From Salinisphaera sp. T31B1 (lineage in GTDB: Bacteria > Pseudomonadota > Gammaproteobacteria > Nevskiales > Salinisphaeraceae), in NCBI RefSeq assembly GCF_040361275.1, contig NZ_APNH01000004.1, positions 248,001 to 312,000 of the forward strand: a stretch of 64,000 nt of DNA, written 5' to 3'. Each line of letters opens with the position of its first letter. The stretch's first letter is position 1. The notes beneath the pieces are model-generated. The model had not been told where the DNA came from. It ran no database searches and saw nothing but the letters and a program-made list of their open reading frames with translations. Of the stretch, positions 28,009 through 36,559 are shown in pieces. The translations under genes were made by a program, and so were the position numbers.

Positions 28009-29172
28009 ATGAAGACCGCCACCCGTCTCGTTCATGCCGGTCGTGATCCGGCCGCCCAGCAAGGCATCGTCAATCCCCCTGTCTATCATGCCTCGACGGT
28101 CATTTTCGAGTCGTTGGATGCGCTCGAGTCTGCCCAGCAGAATCCGTTCAAGGGGGTGTACTACGGGCGCAACGGCACCCCGGTGCAATTCGCCTTCGAA
28201 GCGGCGGTGGCTGAACTGGAGGGCGCCCACGGCGCGGTCACGACCTGCTCCGGGCTGGCAGCAATTGTCGCCGCCGTCATGAGCGTGGCCGAATCCGGCA
28301 CGCACCTGCTGGTGACCGACAATGTCTACGGACCGACACGCGGGTTGTGTGAAGGCCTGCTCAAGCGCCTGGGCGTACGGACGACCTATTTCGATCCCAC
28401 GCTCGATGCGCAGGCGCTCGAGGCGTTGATCACCCCGGATACCCGGGCGGTATTCGTCGAAGCCCCGGGTTCGTTGACGTTCGAGATCAGTGATGTGCCG
28501 GCACTTGCTCGAGTGGCCCACGCGCATGATCTGACCGTGATCGCCGACAACACCTGGGCGACACCGCTGTACTACGATGCGCTGGGTCACGGTGCCGATA
28601 TCTCGATCCATGCAGCCACCAAGTATCTCGTTGGCCATGCCGACGCCATGCTCGGGGTGATCAACTGCTCGGAATCGCATTATCTGGCGGTGCGCAAGAC
28701 CGCGGCTTCGATGGGCTATTGTGCCGGCCCGGATGATGTGTATCTCGGGCTGCGCGGCGTGCGCACGCTGGGCCAGCGCCTGCCGGTGCATCAGGCCAGT
28801 GCCCTGGCGCTAGCCGACTGGCTGGCCGAGCGGCCCGAGGTCGCTCGTGTGATCCATCCGGCCCGCGCCGATCATCCGCAGCATGCACTTTGGCGGCGCG
28901 ATTTTACCGGTTCATCGGGGCTGTTTGCCGCCGTGCTTCAGCCGTGTTCGCGGGCTCAGCTGGCGGCAATGCTGGACGACTTGGAGTTGTATGGCATGGG
29001 GTTTTCCTGGGGCGGCTTCGAGAGCCTGATCCTGCCAGTCGACCCGGGGCGCAGTCGCACGGCCACGACCTGGTCCGCGACCGGCCCGACGCTGCGTATT
29101 CATGCCGGGCTCGAGGATATCAACGACCTGATCGCCGATCTCGGCGCCGGGCTGGATCGACTGGGGCTCTGA
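28009..29172 (+). CDS. metC: Cystathionine beta-lyase (PLP, Cys/Met metabolism family)
   Basis: 387 residues. Family signatures: YYGRNGTPVQFAFEAAVAELE, IADNTWATPLYYDALGHGADISIHAATKYLVGHADAM with the PLP lysine in ATKYL at about residue 205, and LYGMGFSWGGFESL near the C-terminus, which is more typical of the beta-lyase than of gamma-synthase. It normally splits cystathionine to homocysteine, pyruvate and ammonia. It stands 1.1 kb from an ergothioneine cluster that needs a C–S lyase, so a role there is possible. Confidence 0.88.
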   Translation: MKTATRLVHAGRDPAAQQGIVNPPVYHASTVIFESLDALESAQQNPFKGVYYGRNGTPVQFAFEAAVAELEGAHGAVTTCSGLAAIVAAVMSVAESGTHLLVTDNVYGPTRGLCEGLLKRLGVRTTYFDPTLDAQALEALITPDTRAVFVEAPGSLTFEISDVPALARVAHAHDLTVIADNTWATPLYYDALGHGADISIHAATKYLVGHADAMLGVINCSESHYLAVRKTAASMGYCAGPDDVYLGLRGVRTLGQRLPVHQASALALADWLAERPEVARVIHPARADHPQHALWRRDFTGSSGLFAAVLQPCSRAQLAAMLDDLELYGMGFSWGGFESLILPVDPGRSRTATTWSATGPTLRIHAGLEDINDLIADLGAGLDRLGL

Positions 29173-29369
29173 GCAGGCAGGTCGGGTCGCGAATGCGGCT
29201 CGCTCTGTGGCGGCATGAGCAGCGTCAAGCCGGGCCGCGGGTGTCGCATTCCGCGCAACCTCGTTCCAGTGGCCATTCGACCAGGATGCGCGCCGGGTCT
29301 ATGCGACCCGCCGGTGTCTTCGACGCGCCGCGCTTGAGCGATCCGGACCCGGCGGCGCGCCCTGACGCG

Positions 29370-30230
29370 CTATGACTGCATGCGCATGGAGAAGTCGGTG
29401 GCACGTACGTGCTTGGTCAGCCCGCCGATGGAGATTCGATCCACGCCGGTATCGGCGATTTCGCGCACATTGGTCAGACTGATGTCGCCCGAGGCTTCGA
29501 TGACGATCTGCTGACGGAAACGCCGACGGTGCGCATCGGCCATGTTCACCGCGCGCGCCAGCACGTGGCTTGGCAGGTTGTCCAGTAGCACGCCATCCAC
29601 GCCCGCCTCGAGCGCCTGTTCGAGTTCGGCGAGCGTCTCGATCTCGACCTGAAGGAACAATTCGGGCGATTGTTCGCGGCCACGGGCCACGGCGCCGGCA
29701 ATCGAGCCGGCCGCCATGATGTGGTTTTCCTTGATCAGGATGGCGTCGAACAGGCCGAAGCGGTGATTCAGGCCGCCACCGCAGCGAACCGCGTATTTCT
29801 GCGCGCTGCGCAGGCCAGGCAGCGTTTTCCGGGTATCGATGATATCGGTGCGGGTGCCTTTGACCCGCTCGACATACTCGTGGGTTGCGCTGGCCACACC
29901 GGACATGAGCTGAAGGAAGTTCAGCGCGGTGCGTTCGCCGCTGAGCAACGCATGCACCGGGCCTTCGATATCGCACACCACGCGTTCGGCGATCAGCCGC
30001 TGCCCGTCGGCAACATGCCAGTTCACCGTCACCCGCTCGTCCAGGGCGGCGAACACACGATCGAACCAGGGGGCGCCGGCCAGAACCGCGTTTTCCCGGG
30101 CGATCACCCGGGCGCGGGCGATACGGTTGTCCGTGACCAGCGCCGCGTTGCGATCGCCGTCGGCGATGTCTTCATCCAGCGCACGGTCGACGACCGCGTT
30201 CAGATCGGCAGGCAGTTCGGATTCGTTCAT
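29370..30230 (-). CDS. nadC: Quinolinate phosphoribosyltransferase (carboxylating)
   Basis: 286 residues. Motifs include ERTALNFLQLMSGVAS, DTRKTLPGLRSAQKYAVRCGGGLNHRFGLFDAILIKENH, and EASGDISLTNVREIADTGVDRISIGGLTKH. It makes nicotinate mononucleotide from quinolinate and PRPP in NAD synthesis. It lies 61 bases downstream of the egtB stop on the same strand. The 197-base stretch 29173–29369 between it and the cystathionine lyase gene holds nothing I can name. Confidence 0.96.
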   Translation of the reverse strand: MNESELPADLNAVVDRALDEDIADGDRNAALVTDNRIARARVIARENAVLAGAPWFDRVFAALDERVTVNWHVADGQRLIAERVVCDIEGPVHALLSGERTALNFLQLMSGVASATHEYVERVKGTRTDIIDTRKTLPGLRSAQKYAVRCGGGLNHRFGLFDAILIKENHIMAAGSIAGAVARGREQSPELFLQVEIETLAELEQALEAGVDGVLLDNLPSHVLARAVNMADAHRRRFRQQIVIEASGDISLTNVREIADTGVDRISIGGLTKHVRATDFSMRMQS

Positions 30231-30291
30231 CGGCGAGAGTGCTCGGCGGTCGGATCAGGGCGCTCGATTATAGAGCAGGGGCGTGCCCGGC

Positions 30292-31428
30292 TCAGCCGGC
30301 CAGCCGAAGGCCGGCGCATATATGTCGGTGCGTGGGCGGATAGAAGTTGCGGAAGCCGGCGCGCTTGATATCCGGCTCGGTATGACGGCTGGCACCGCGA
30401 GCTACGAAATGTGCCCCGTCGAACCACGCCAGTGAATAGCCGTCGTAGGGAAATGCGCGAAAACCGGGATACGGATAGAACGCATCGGCCGTCCATTCCC
30501 ATACGCGATGCAGGTCCGACAGCATCCCGAGCCGCCGTGCAGCCTCCCACTCGGCTTCGCGTGGCAGGCGGGCGTCGGCATAACGGGCGAATGCACACGC
30601 CTCGAACCACCCGATGCCGTGGACCGGCTGTTCGTCGATCGATGTGCCCGGCTCGTCGTCGGGTATATGCCAGGAATCCCCGCCACAAGCCTGCCAGTGC
30701 TGTGGCGAGCGTGTGTCGGTGTTCGCCAGCCAGCTGCGGCCCGCGTCGTCCCAATAGGACGCGTCGCGATAACCGCCGGCGGCCATGAATCCCAACCACT
30801 CGGCATTTGTGACACAGCGCTGGCCGATTGTGAATGCCGGTAGATCGACGGTGCAGGGGGGCTGTTCGTTGTCGTAGGCTTCGATTCCGGACGTGCCCAG
30901 CGTGACCGTCGTCGCGGGCACCCGGCGGTCGGGCGAAACGGGCGCACGCGGGGGTAACGGTATCGCCGTTGGCCGGGTCTGGCGGGCGCGCTGCAGCTCG
31001 GCGTGAGCCAGCCGCATGGTCTCCAGATGCTGGGCGTAGTGCTGGCGAACGAACGCGGCGAGATAGCCGCGTGCGATCAGCGGATGATCGTGGCCGAGGC
31101 TGCGCTGCCAGTAGTCGTCGTTGACGCGACTGACCTCGATCGTCCAGGCCTTGAGTGCATCGGCGTCGGGTAGCCGCTCGGCGCGTTGCTCCTTGGCACA
31201 GATCTCCGGAAAGTACAGGTCACGCCATGGGTCGGTAATCCGGGTATCGCCGAATACACGCTCGGCCAACCAGTAGGTCTCGACAAAGAACACATGGCCG
31301 ACGTGCCATAGCATGGGGCTCAGATCGGGGTGCGGCTGGGCGCGTTGTTCGACCGGCGACAGATCGTCCAGCATCGACCGGCTGGCCTGGCGCAGCTGCG
31401 ACAGACGACTGGGGGCGTTGGCGGTCAT
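30292..31428 (-). CDS. egtB: Ergothioneine biosynthesis protein EgtB (hercynylcysteine sulfoxide synthase type)
   Basis: 378 residues, somewhat short for EgtB. An N-terminal DinB-like helical domain carries the iron-binding histidines in MLWHVGHVFF and in HYAQHLETM. The C-terminal formylglycine-enzyme-like (C-type lectin) domain includes TNAEWLGFMAAGGY, PVHGIGWFEACAFARYADARLPREAEWEAA, VWEWTADAF and a terminal GFRNFYPPTHRHICAGLRLA. The enzyme joins hercynine to a thiol donor and oxidises it, using Fe(II) and O2. It overlaps egtC by 4 bases. The related selenoneine synthase SenA is a possible alternative, but the egtC and egtD neighbours favour ergothioneine. Confidence 0.88.
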   Translation of the reverse strand: MTANAPSRLSQLRQASRSMLDDLSPVEQRAQPHPDLSPMLWHVGHVFFVETYWLAERVFGDTRITDPWRDLYFPEICAKEQRAERLPDADALKAWTIEVSRVNDDYWQRSLGHDHPLIARGYLAAFVRQHYAQHLETMRLAHAELQRARQTRPTAIPLPPRAPVSPDRRVPATTVTLGTSGIEAYDNEQPPCTVDLPAFTIGQRCVTNAEWLGFMAAGGYRDASYWDDAGRSWLANTDTRSPQHWQACGGDSWHIPDDEPGTSIDEQPVHGIGWFEACAFARYADARLPREAEWEAARRLGMLSDLHRVWEWTADAFYPYPGFRAFPYDGYSLAWFDGAHFVARGASRHTEPDIKRAGFRNFYPPTHRHICAGLRLAG

Positions 31429-32189
31429 AGGCGTTCTCGAACCGGGCTCTCGCCGGGCGTGGCAATGATCATCTCCCCCGAGTGTACGACCTCCCAGCCG
31501 GATTGGTTGTCTAGCGGCTCGGAGGCGATGACGATCGCACCGAACCAGTCGTGGTTGATATACAGCGACGGCGCATCGCCGTGACAGGCGGTGCGTACCG
31601 CGACCAGGCCATGCCCGTCGCTAACGATGATATTGAGCAGCGCACGTACGTCGGGCGTGTCGGCCAGCCAGCCGCCAATCAACGAAAGGCCGCGGCGAAC
31701 ACGTTCAGCCAGCGTCCCCGTTTGCTGGCGGATGAGCGCGAACAGGTATTCCGAGTCCGTATTGCCGTTGATCGTGGTCTCGATCTCGGTGCCGATTTCA
31801 GCGCGCATGCGAGCACGCAGTGTGGTCGCAAACCGGTCGATGAAGCCATTGTGCGTGAACAGCAGGCCATCGCCGACGAACGGCTGGGTATTGGCATAGT
31901 CGGTGCCCAGTCCGGCCGTGGCGCTGCGCACGTTGGCCAGCCACAGGTTCGAACGAAGACTGCGGGCCAGCGACTCCAGGTTGACGTCCGCCCAGATCGG
32001 CAGCACCTGACGATAGATACAGGGGCGGCCGGCATCATCGAGCCAGGCCGCCCCCCAGCCGTCGGCGTTGACGGTGGCACTGACCATCTCGCGGGCGGCC
32101 CACGATTGATGCGACAGCCCATGGTCGGGGCGGACGATGAAGTCGCCCAGGGTACAGGGCGGGCCCATATAGGCCGCGATTCGGCACAT
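31425..32189 (-). CDS. egtC: Class II glutamine amidotransferase, EgtC-type gamma-glutamyl hydrolase
   Basis: 254 residues. Ntn-hydrolase with the nucleophile at Cys2 (MCRIAAYMG), NADGWGAAWL, LANVRSATAG and the FTHNGFIDRF motif. In mycobacteria EgtC removes glutamate from gamma-glutamyl-hercynylcysteine sulfoxide. Its coupling to egtB (ATGA) implies an EgtB that uses gamma-glutamylcysteine. YafJ-like amidotransferases are similar, so the context carries much of the call. It diverges from egtD with 73 bases between starts. Confidence 0.8.
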   Translation of the reverse strand: MCRIAAYMGPPCTLGDFIVRPDHGLSHQSWAAREMVSATVNADGWGAAWLDDAGRPCIYRQVLPIWADVNLESLARSLRSNLWLANVRSATAGLGTDYANTQPFVGDGLLFTHNGFIDRFATTLRARMRAEIGTEIETTINGNTDSEYLFALIRQQTGTLAERVRRGLSLIGGWLADTPDVRALLNIIVSDGHGLVAVRTACHGDAPSLYINHDWFGAIVIASEPLDNQSGWEVVHSGEMIIATPGESPVRERL

Positions 32190-32262
32190 CCGTAGTCAAC
32201 CGGGGTTTGCGGGTCTCGGCCGCATGATAACCTCCAGCCGCATCACGCCAAATCGGTTTCCC

Positions 32263-33258
32263 ATGCGCTTTCCCGAGTCTGCTGCCCGCCTGGCGAGCAC
32301 ACGAGTGATGCCGGCCCGGCCGGTGCCGAGCCTGGTCGACGATGTCCGCGCCGGACTGTTATCGCCGCCGCGGCGTCTGCCGCCGAAGTATTTCTACGAC
32401 GATCACGGTTCGCGTCTTTTCGAGGCGATCTGCGAAACCCCCGAGTACTACCCCTCGCGCGCCGAGGCCGCGCTACTCGCCGAGCACGGCGTGGACATCA
32501 TCGAGGCCACACGGCCCGAGCATCTGCTCGAACTGGGCAGTGGCAGCTCCCGAAAGACCCGGCACCTGTTCGATGCCTGCGACCGGCTGGGCGCCGCCTG
32601 TACCTACTGGCCGTTCGATGTGAGCGCGCAAATGATGCTCGACGCGGGCACCGCGCTCGCCGACGATTATCCGTGGCTCGATGTCCATGCCTTGATCGGC
32701 GATTACACCGGCGGGCTGGCCGGTGTATCGCTGCCCGAGGCCGGGCGCCGGCTGATCGTGTTCCTGGGCGGGACTCTGGGTAATTTCGAACCCGCCGACG
32801 CTCAGGCAATGCTCGAAGAGATCGCCGCGCTGATGCGTGGGGACGATGCACTGTTGCTCGGGCTCGATCGGGTCAAGGATCGCGGCCGGCTGGAAGCGGC
32901 ATACGACGATGCCCAGGGGATCACCGCCGAATTCAATCGCAACGTGCTGAGCGTGCTCAATCGTGAACTCGATGCCGATTTCCCGGTCGCCGACTATCGC
33001 CATCGGGCGGTTTTCGACGCTGAGCATGCCCGGATCGAAATGCGGCTGGTTGCCGAACGGGGCCACAGGGTCAGTCTGGGCGCGCTCGACGAAACCATCG
33101 CGATCGACGCAGGCGAGGAGATCGTGACCGAGTTCAGCCACAAGTTCACGCCCGCTTCGATCCAACGCCTGCTGGCCCGGGCGGGACTCAAGCTGGATGC
33201 GCATTTCGAGGCCGGCGACGGCGACTACTCGCTATTGATCGCTCGCCGCGCCGCCTGA
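32263..33258 (+). CDS. egtD: L-histidine N-alpha-methyltransferase EgtD
   Basis: 331 residues from the ATG at 32263; ATGs at 32224 and 32308 are also possible because no strong ribosome-binding site decides. Family hallmarks: LPPKYFYDDHGSRLFEAICETPEYYPSRAE, the SAM-binding LLELGSGSSRKTRHLFD, PFDVS and IVFLGGTLGNFEP, plus a C-terminal HKFTP. It trimethylates histidine to hercynine, the first step of ergothioneine synthesis, and supplies EgtB encoded on the other strand. Confidence 0.93.
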   Translation: MRFPESAARLASTRVMPARPVPSLVDDVRAGLLSPPRRLPPKYFYDDHGSRLFEAICETPEYYPSRAEAALLAEHGVDIIEATRPEHLLELGSGSSRKTRHLFDACDRLGAACTYWPFDVSAQMMLDAGTALADDYPWLDVHALIGDYTGGLAGVSLPEAGRRLIVFLGGTLGNFEPADAQAMLEEIAALMRGDDALLLGLDRVKDRGRLEAAYDDAQGITAEFNRNVLSVLNRELDADFPVADYRHRAVFDAEHARIEMRLVAERGHRVSLGALDETIAIDAGEEIVTEFSHKFTPASIQRLLARAGLKLDAHFEAGDGDYSLLIARRAA

Positions 33259-33280
33259 GTGCAGCCGGCGCGGCGCCGGT

Positions 33281-34180
33281 TCAACGGGTCTCGAGCAGGT
33301 CCAAAAGCAGCGCCTTCTGAGCGTGCAGGCGATTCTCGGCTTCGTCCCAGACCACGCTCGCCGGCCCGTCGATCACCTCAGCGCTGACTTCCTCGCCGCG
33401 ATGGGCGGGCAGGCAATGCATGAACAGGGCGTCGTCGGCAGCCCAGCTCATCAGCGCGCGGTTGACCTGATAGTTGGCGAAATCGGCCAGCCGTGTTTCA
33501 CGATCGCCTTCGTCGCCCATGCTTGCCCACACGTCGGTGACCACGAGATCGGCGCCGTCGGCGGCCGATGCCGCGTCGTCGCAGACCATGGCATGTTCGC
33601 CGGCCGCGGCCAGGATCTGCGCATCCGGCAGGTAGCCTTCCGGTGCCCCGATACGCAGCGTGAACCCGAGCAGGCGGGCCGCATTCAGATAGGAATGGCA
33701 CATGTTGTTGCCGTCACCGATCCAGGCCACCGTCTTGCCGGCGATATCGCCGCGGTGTTCGACATAGGTCTGCAGGTCGGCCAGCAACTGGCAAGGGTGC
33801 AGGCGGTCGGTCAAGCCGTTGATCACGGGAACGCTGGCGTGCGCGGCAAAGCGTTCCAGCGTGTCGTGCGAATGGTTGCGAATCATTACCGCATCGACCA
33901 TGCGCGACAGCACGCGCGCGGTGTCCTCGACGGGTTCGCCGCGTCCGATCTGGGTGTCGGCCGGCGACAGGAAGATCGCGTGGCCGCCGAGCTGGGTCAT
34001 GCCGGCTTCGAACGAGACACGCGTCCGTGTGGAGGCCTTTTCGAAGACCATGGCCAGTGTTCTGGCGGCCAGCGGTGTGCGCCCGTCGGGCTGGCGCTTG
34101 GCCGCGATGGCGCGGTCGATCACGCGACGGATGCCCTCGGCACCCAGATCGTCGAGACTGAGGAAATGTCGGATGGTCAT
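33281..34180 (-). CDS. argF: Ornithine carbamoyltransferase
   Basis: 299 residues. Carbamoyl-phosphate binding [29 protein letters not shown], and the ornithine-binding [11 protein letters not shown]. It condenses ornithine and carbamoyl phosphate to citrulline. The ATG overlaps the argD stop by 4 bases, so the two arginine genes are coupled. Confidence 0.96.
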   Translation of the reverse strand: MTIRHFLSLDDLGAEGIRRVIDRAIAAKRQPDGRTPLAARTLAMVFEKASTRTRVSFEAGMTQLGGHAIFLSPADTQIGRGEPVEDTARVLSRMVDAVMIRNHSHDTLERFAAHASVPVINGLTDRLHPCQLLADLQTYVEHRGDIAGKTVAWIGDGNNMCHSYLNAARLLGFTLRIGAPEGYLPDAQILAAAGEHAMVCDDAASAADGADLVVTDVWASMGDEGDRETRLADFANYQVNRALMSWAADDALFMHCLPAHRGEEVSAEVIDGPASVVWDEAENRLHAQKALLLDLLETR

Positions 34181-35373
34181 GCAGTGTTCTGTGTCGTGGA
34201 AGTGGCAGCGGCACGGGTCTCGATCAGATCGCAGACCGTGTCCACCAGGCGTTCGACCTCGGCCGGGCCGATGATCAGCGGCGGCAACAGCCGGATTACC
34301 GAGCCGGCCGTGACGTTGAGCAGCACCCCGTGCTCGCGAGCGGCATCCACGAGCTCGGGGCAGGGCGAGTCGAGCTCGATACCGATCATCAGCCCGGCGC
34401 CGCGGATGTCGACAACGCAACCGAGCTCGCCCACGCGGGCTTCTATCTGGCTGCGGATGGATTCGCCCATGGCCTGGGCATGGCTGAGCAGGCCCTGGTC
34501 ATCGATGGTTTCGAGTACCGCGAGCGCCGCCCGGCAGGCCAGTGGATTGCCGCCAAAGGTGGAACCGTGACTGCCCGGCCCGAACAGCTCGCGCGCGCGG
34601 CCGGCCACCACGGTCGCGCCGATCGGCAGGCCGCCGCCCAGACCCTTGGCCAGGCACATCACGTCCGGGGTGATGCCGGCGGCTTGATGGGCGAACCAGT
34701 GGCCCGTACGCCCTATGCCGGTCTGGACCTCGTCGATCATGAGCAACCACTCGCGGCGGTCGCAGAGCGCGCGCAGGTCCGGCAGGAAGGATGCCGGCGG
34801 AACACGGACTCCGCCTTCGCCCTGGATCGGTTCGACCAGCACGGCCGCGATACGGTGATCGTCGAGGGCTTCGATAGCCGCCAGATCGCCGTACGGCACA
34901 CGGATGAAGCCCTCAGGCATCGGTTCGAAGCCGCGTTGCGCGTTGACGTTACCCGTGGCCGCGAGTGCGGCCAAGGTCCGCCCGTGGAACGCGTGTTCCA
35001 TGACCACGACACGCGGGCAGTCACTGCCGCGGGCATGGCCATGCAGGCGGGCGAGCTTGATCGCCGCTTCGTTGGCCTCGCTGCCGCTGTTGCCGAAGAA
35101 CACCGCTTCCATGGCGGCGCGCTCGCACAGCAGATCGGCCAGCCGCGTCTGGACTTCGATTTCGTAGAGATTCGACGTATGCAGCAGACGTGAAGCCTGA
35201 TCCGTAATGGCGGCCACCAGCGCCGGATGGCAATGGCCCAACGCATTCACCGCGATGCCCGACAGCGCGTCCAGATAACGGTTGTCGTCGGTATCGAACA
35301 GCCACACGCCTTCGCCGCGGGCGAACGCGATCGGCTGGCGCTTGTAGGTCGGAATCAGGTGTGAACTGGCCAT
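34177..35373 (-). CDS. argD: Acetylornithine/succinyldiaminopimelate aminotransferase
   Basis: 398 residues from the ATG at 35373. Class III aminotransferase: [51 protein letters not shown], and the PLP lysine in [14 protein letters not shown] at about residue 250. The reaction is N-acetylornithine formation in arginine synthesis, and possibly the lysine pathway. Upstream in-frame codons run into the terminator of the sod gene and are not used. Confidence 0.94.
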   Translation of the reverse strand: MASSHLIPTYKRQPIAFARGEGVWLFDTDDNRYLDALSGIAVNALGHCHPALVAAITDQASRLLHTSNLYEIEVQTRLADLLCERAAMEAVFFGNSGSEANEAAIKLARLHGHARGSDCPRVVVMEHAFHGRTLAALAATGNVNAQRGFEPMPEGFIRVPYGDLAAIEALDDHRIAAVLVEPIQGEGGVRVPPASFLPDLRALCDRREWLLMIDEVQTGIGRTGHWFAHQAAGITPDVMCLAKGLGGGLPIGATVVAGRARELFGPGSHGSTFGGNPLACRAALAVLETIDDQGLLSHAQAMGESIRSQIEARVGELGCVVDIRGAGLMIGIELDSPCPELVDAAREHGVLLNVTAGSVIRLLPPLIIGPAEVERLVDTVCDLIETRAAATSTTQNTA

Positions 35374-35469
35374 GGCGGCACCCCGGGCGGGCGCGGTCGC
35401 GATCGTTGCGTGTTCGGCAGGCCGGCGATCGCAGGTCTGCTCGGCAACGAACGAGGCGCGCGTATACCA

Positions 35470-35505
35470 AAAACAAAACAGCCCCGCCGCAGAGCGACGG
35501 GGCTG
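35470..35505 (-). terminator. Rho-independent terminator after the superoxide dismutase gene
   Basis: On the minus strand an 8-bp stem (CAGCCCCG with CGGGGCTG, at 35498–35505 and 35479–35486) is followed by GTTTTGTTTTTGG. It sits 25 bases after the sod stop and upstream of argD. Confidence 0.85.
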
Positions 35506-35529
35506 CATTCTAGCGCAAGCTGACCTGGC

Positions 35530-36135
35530 TTAGCTGGCGGCTTCGAATTTCTTGGAAATGCCGTCCCAGTTGACCACGTTCCACCAGGCATCAACGTACT
35601 CGGGCTTGCGATTCTGATACTTCAGATAAAACGCATGCTCCCAGACGTCCAGGCCCATGATGGGCTTGCCGGACTCGGACACCACGTCCATGACCGGGTT
35701 GTCCTGGTTGGGCGTGGGTACGATCTTGAGCTTGCCGGCATCCGGTACCAGCCAGACAAAGCCCGAGCCGAACAGGCCGGTGGCCTCGCCGGTGAATTTT
35801 TCCTTGAACTCGTCGAACGAGCCGAAGCTCGCGTCGATGGCCTCGCCGAGCTTGCCGGTCGGCTTGCCGCCGCCGGACGGCGACATGCTTTCCCAGAAGA
35901 TGATGTGGTTGAGATAGCCACCGCCCTGGTTGCGAACGGCCGAACCGTGCTGGCCTGCCTTGGCGAGGATCGTCTCCAGATCCTGGTCCTCGAGTTCGGT
36001 GCCCTCGATGGCCTTCTTGAATTTGGTTAGATACGCGTTGTGATGCTTGTCGTGATGGATTTCCATCGTGCGACCGTCGATATACGGCTCGAGTGCGTCG
36101 TAATCGTACGGTAGATCGGGCAGTTCAAATGCCAT
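35530..36135 (-). CDS. sodA: Superoxide dismutase, Mn-type by active-site glutamine
   Basis: 201 residues from the ATG at 36135 (AGGG 8 bases upstream). Metal ligands are in MEIHHDKHHNAYL, in LNHIIFW, and in DVWEHAFYLKYQN. The second-sphere glutamine that marks Mn enzymes is present in TPNQDNP, whereas Fe enzymes have their glutamine in an AAQ motif near the second histidine, here GGG. The usual GGHANH motif reads GGYLNH. It dismutates cytoplasmic superoxide. Cambialistic use of Fe cannot be excluded. Confidence 0.9.
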   Translation of the reverse strand: MAFELPDLPYDYDALEPYIDGRTMEIHHDKHHNAYLTKFKKAIEGTELEDQDLETILAKAGQHGSAVRNQGGGYLNHIIFWESMSPSGGGKPTGKLGEAIDASFGSFDEFKEKFTGEATGLFGSGFVWLVPDAGKLKIVPTPNQDNPVMDVVSESGKPIMGLDVWEHAFYLKYQNRKPEYVDAWWNVVNWDGISKKFEAAS

Positions 36136-36559
36136 GTCGTATCCCTTTTTCATGAGATGAGTGAGTCAACGCCGACTAGTTATATAAGGTTTGTTCAACG
36201 TTTTTCAAAGGTCGGCCGCCGATTTGCGGCCTTGTCGATGCGAGGGCGCAGTACCGGCCGCCGGTATCGGACGGCTCTGGCATTACCTGTCGTACGCCTT
36301 CATAGGCGGCGTTCGGCCTCGCATCGTCGACGGTTGGCCGACGGCGATGCGCGCCGCGCGGCGTGGTCGAACGCCACGACAGCGGGCAGCCACGACACGC
36401 GAGGCGGCTGCGGCTGCGCGAGCCGGCTGTCCGGCGCCCGGTTACGTGAGATCCACTCGTCGGGGAATAAGGATACTGCGGTGCGCGGCGCAATGGCCTG
36501 AGCGGCCGCGGTTCGGCGCCCGGCTCGCACGCAGTCACGACAGGCCCTAGACTGCGGAT
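36136..36559. other. Intergenic region between sod and the HyuB gene
   Basis: 424 bases. The left end holds the sod leader and promoter (listed separately). The remaining 350 bases are GC-rich, and the short open frames show no family features. I see no promoter hexamers of quality for the right-hand gene and no repeat or RNA gene. Confidence 0.5.
36179..36208 (-). promoter_or_regulatory. Promoter of the superoxide dismutase gene
   Basis: Reading the minus strand, TTGAAA (36208–36203) is followed after 18 bases by TATAAC (36184–36179), or after 16 bases by the overlapping TATATA. This is an AT-rich island in a GC-rich genome, 44 bases before the start codon. Confidence 0.5.

Noticed and set aside
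29173-29369. Short plus-strand frame after the cystathionine lyase
   Set aside because: Arg-rich, without motifs or a ribosome-binding site; typical noise in GC-rich spacer.
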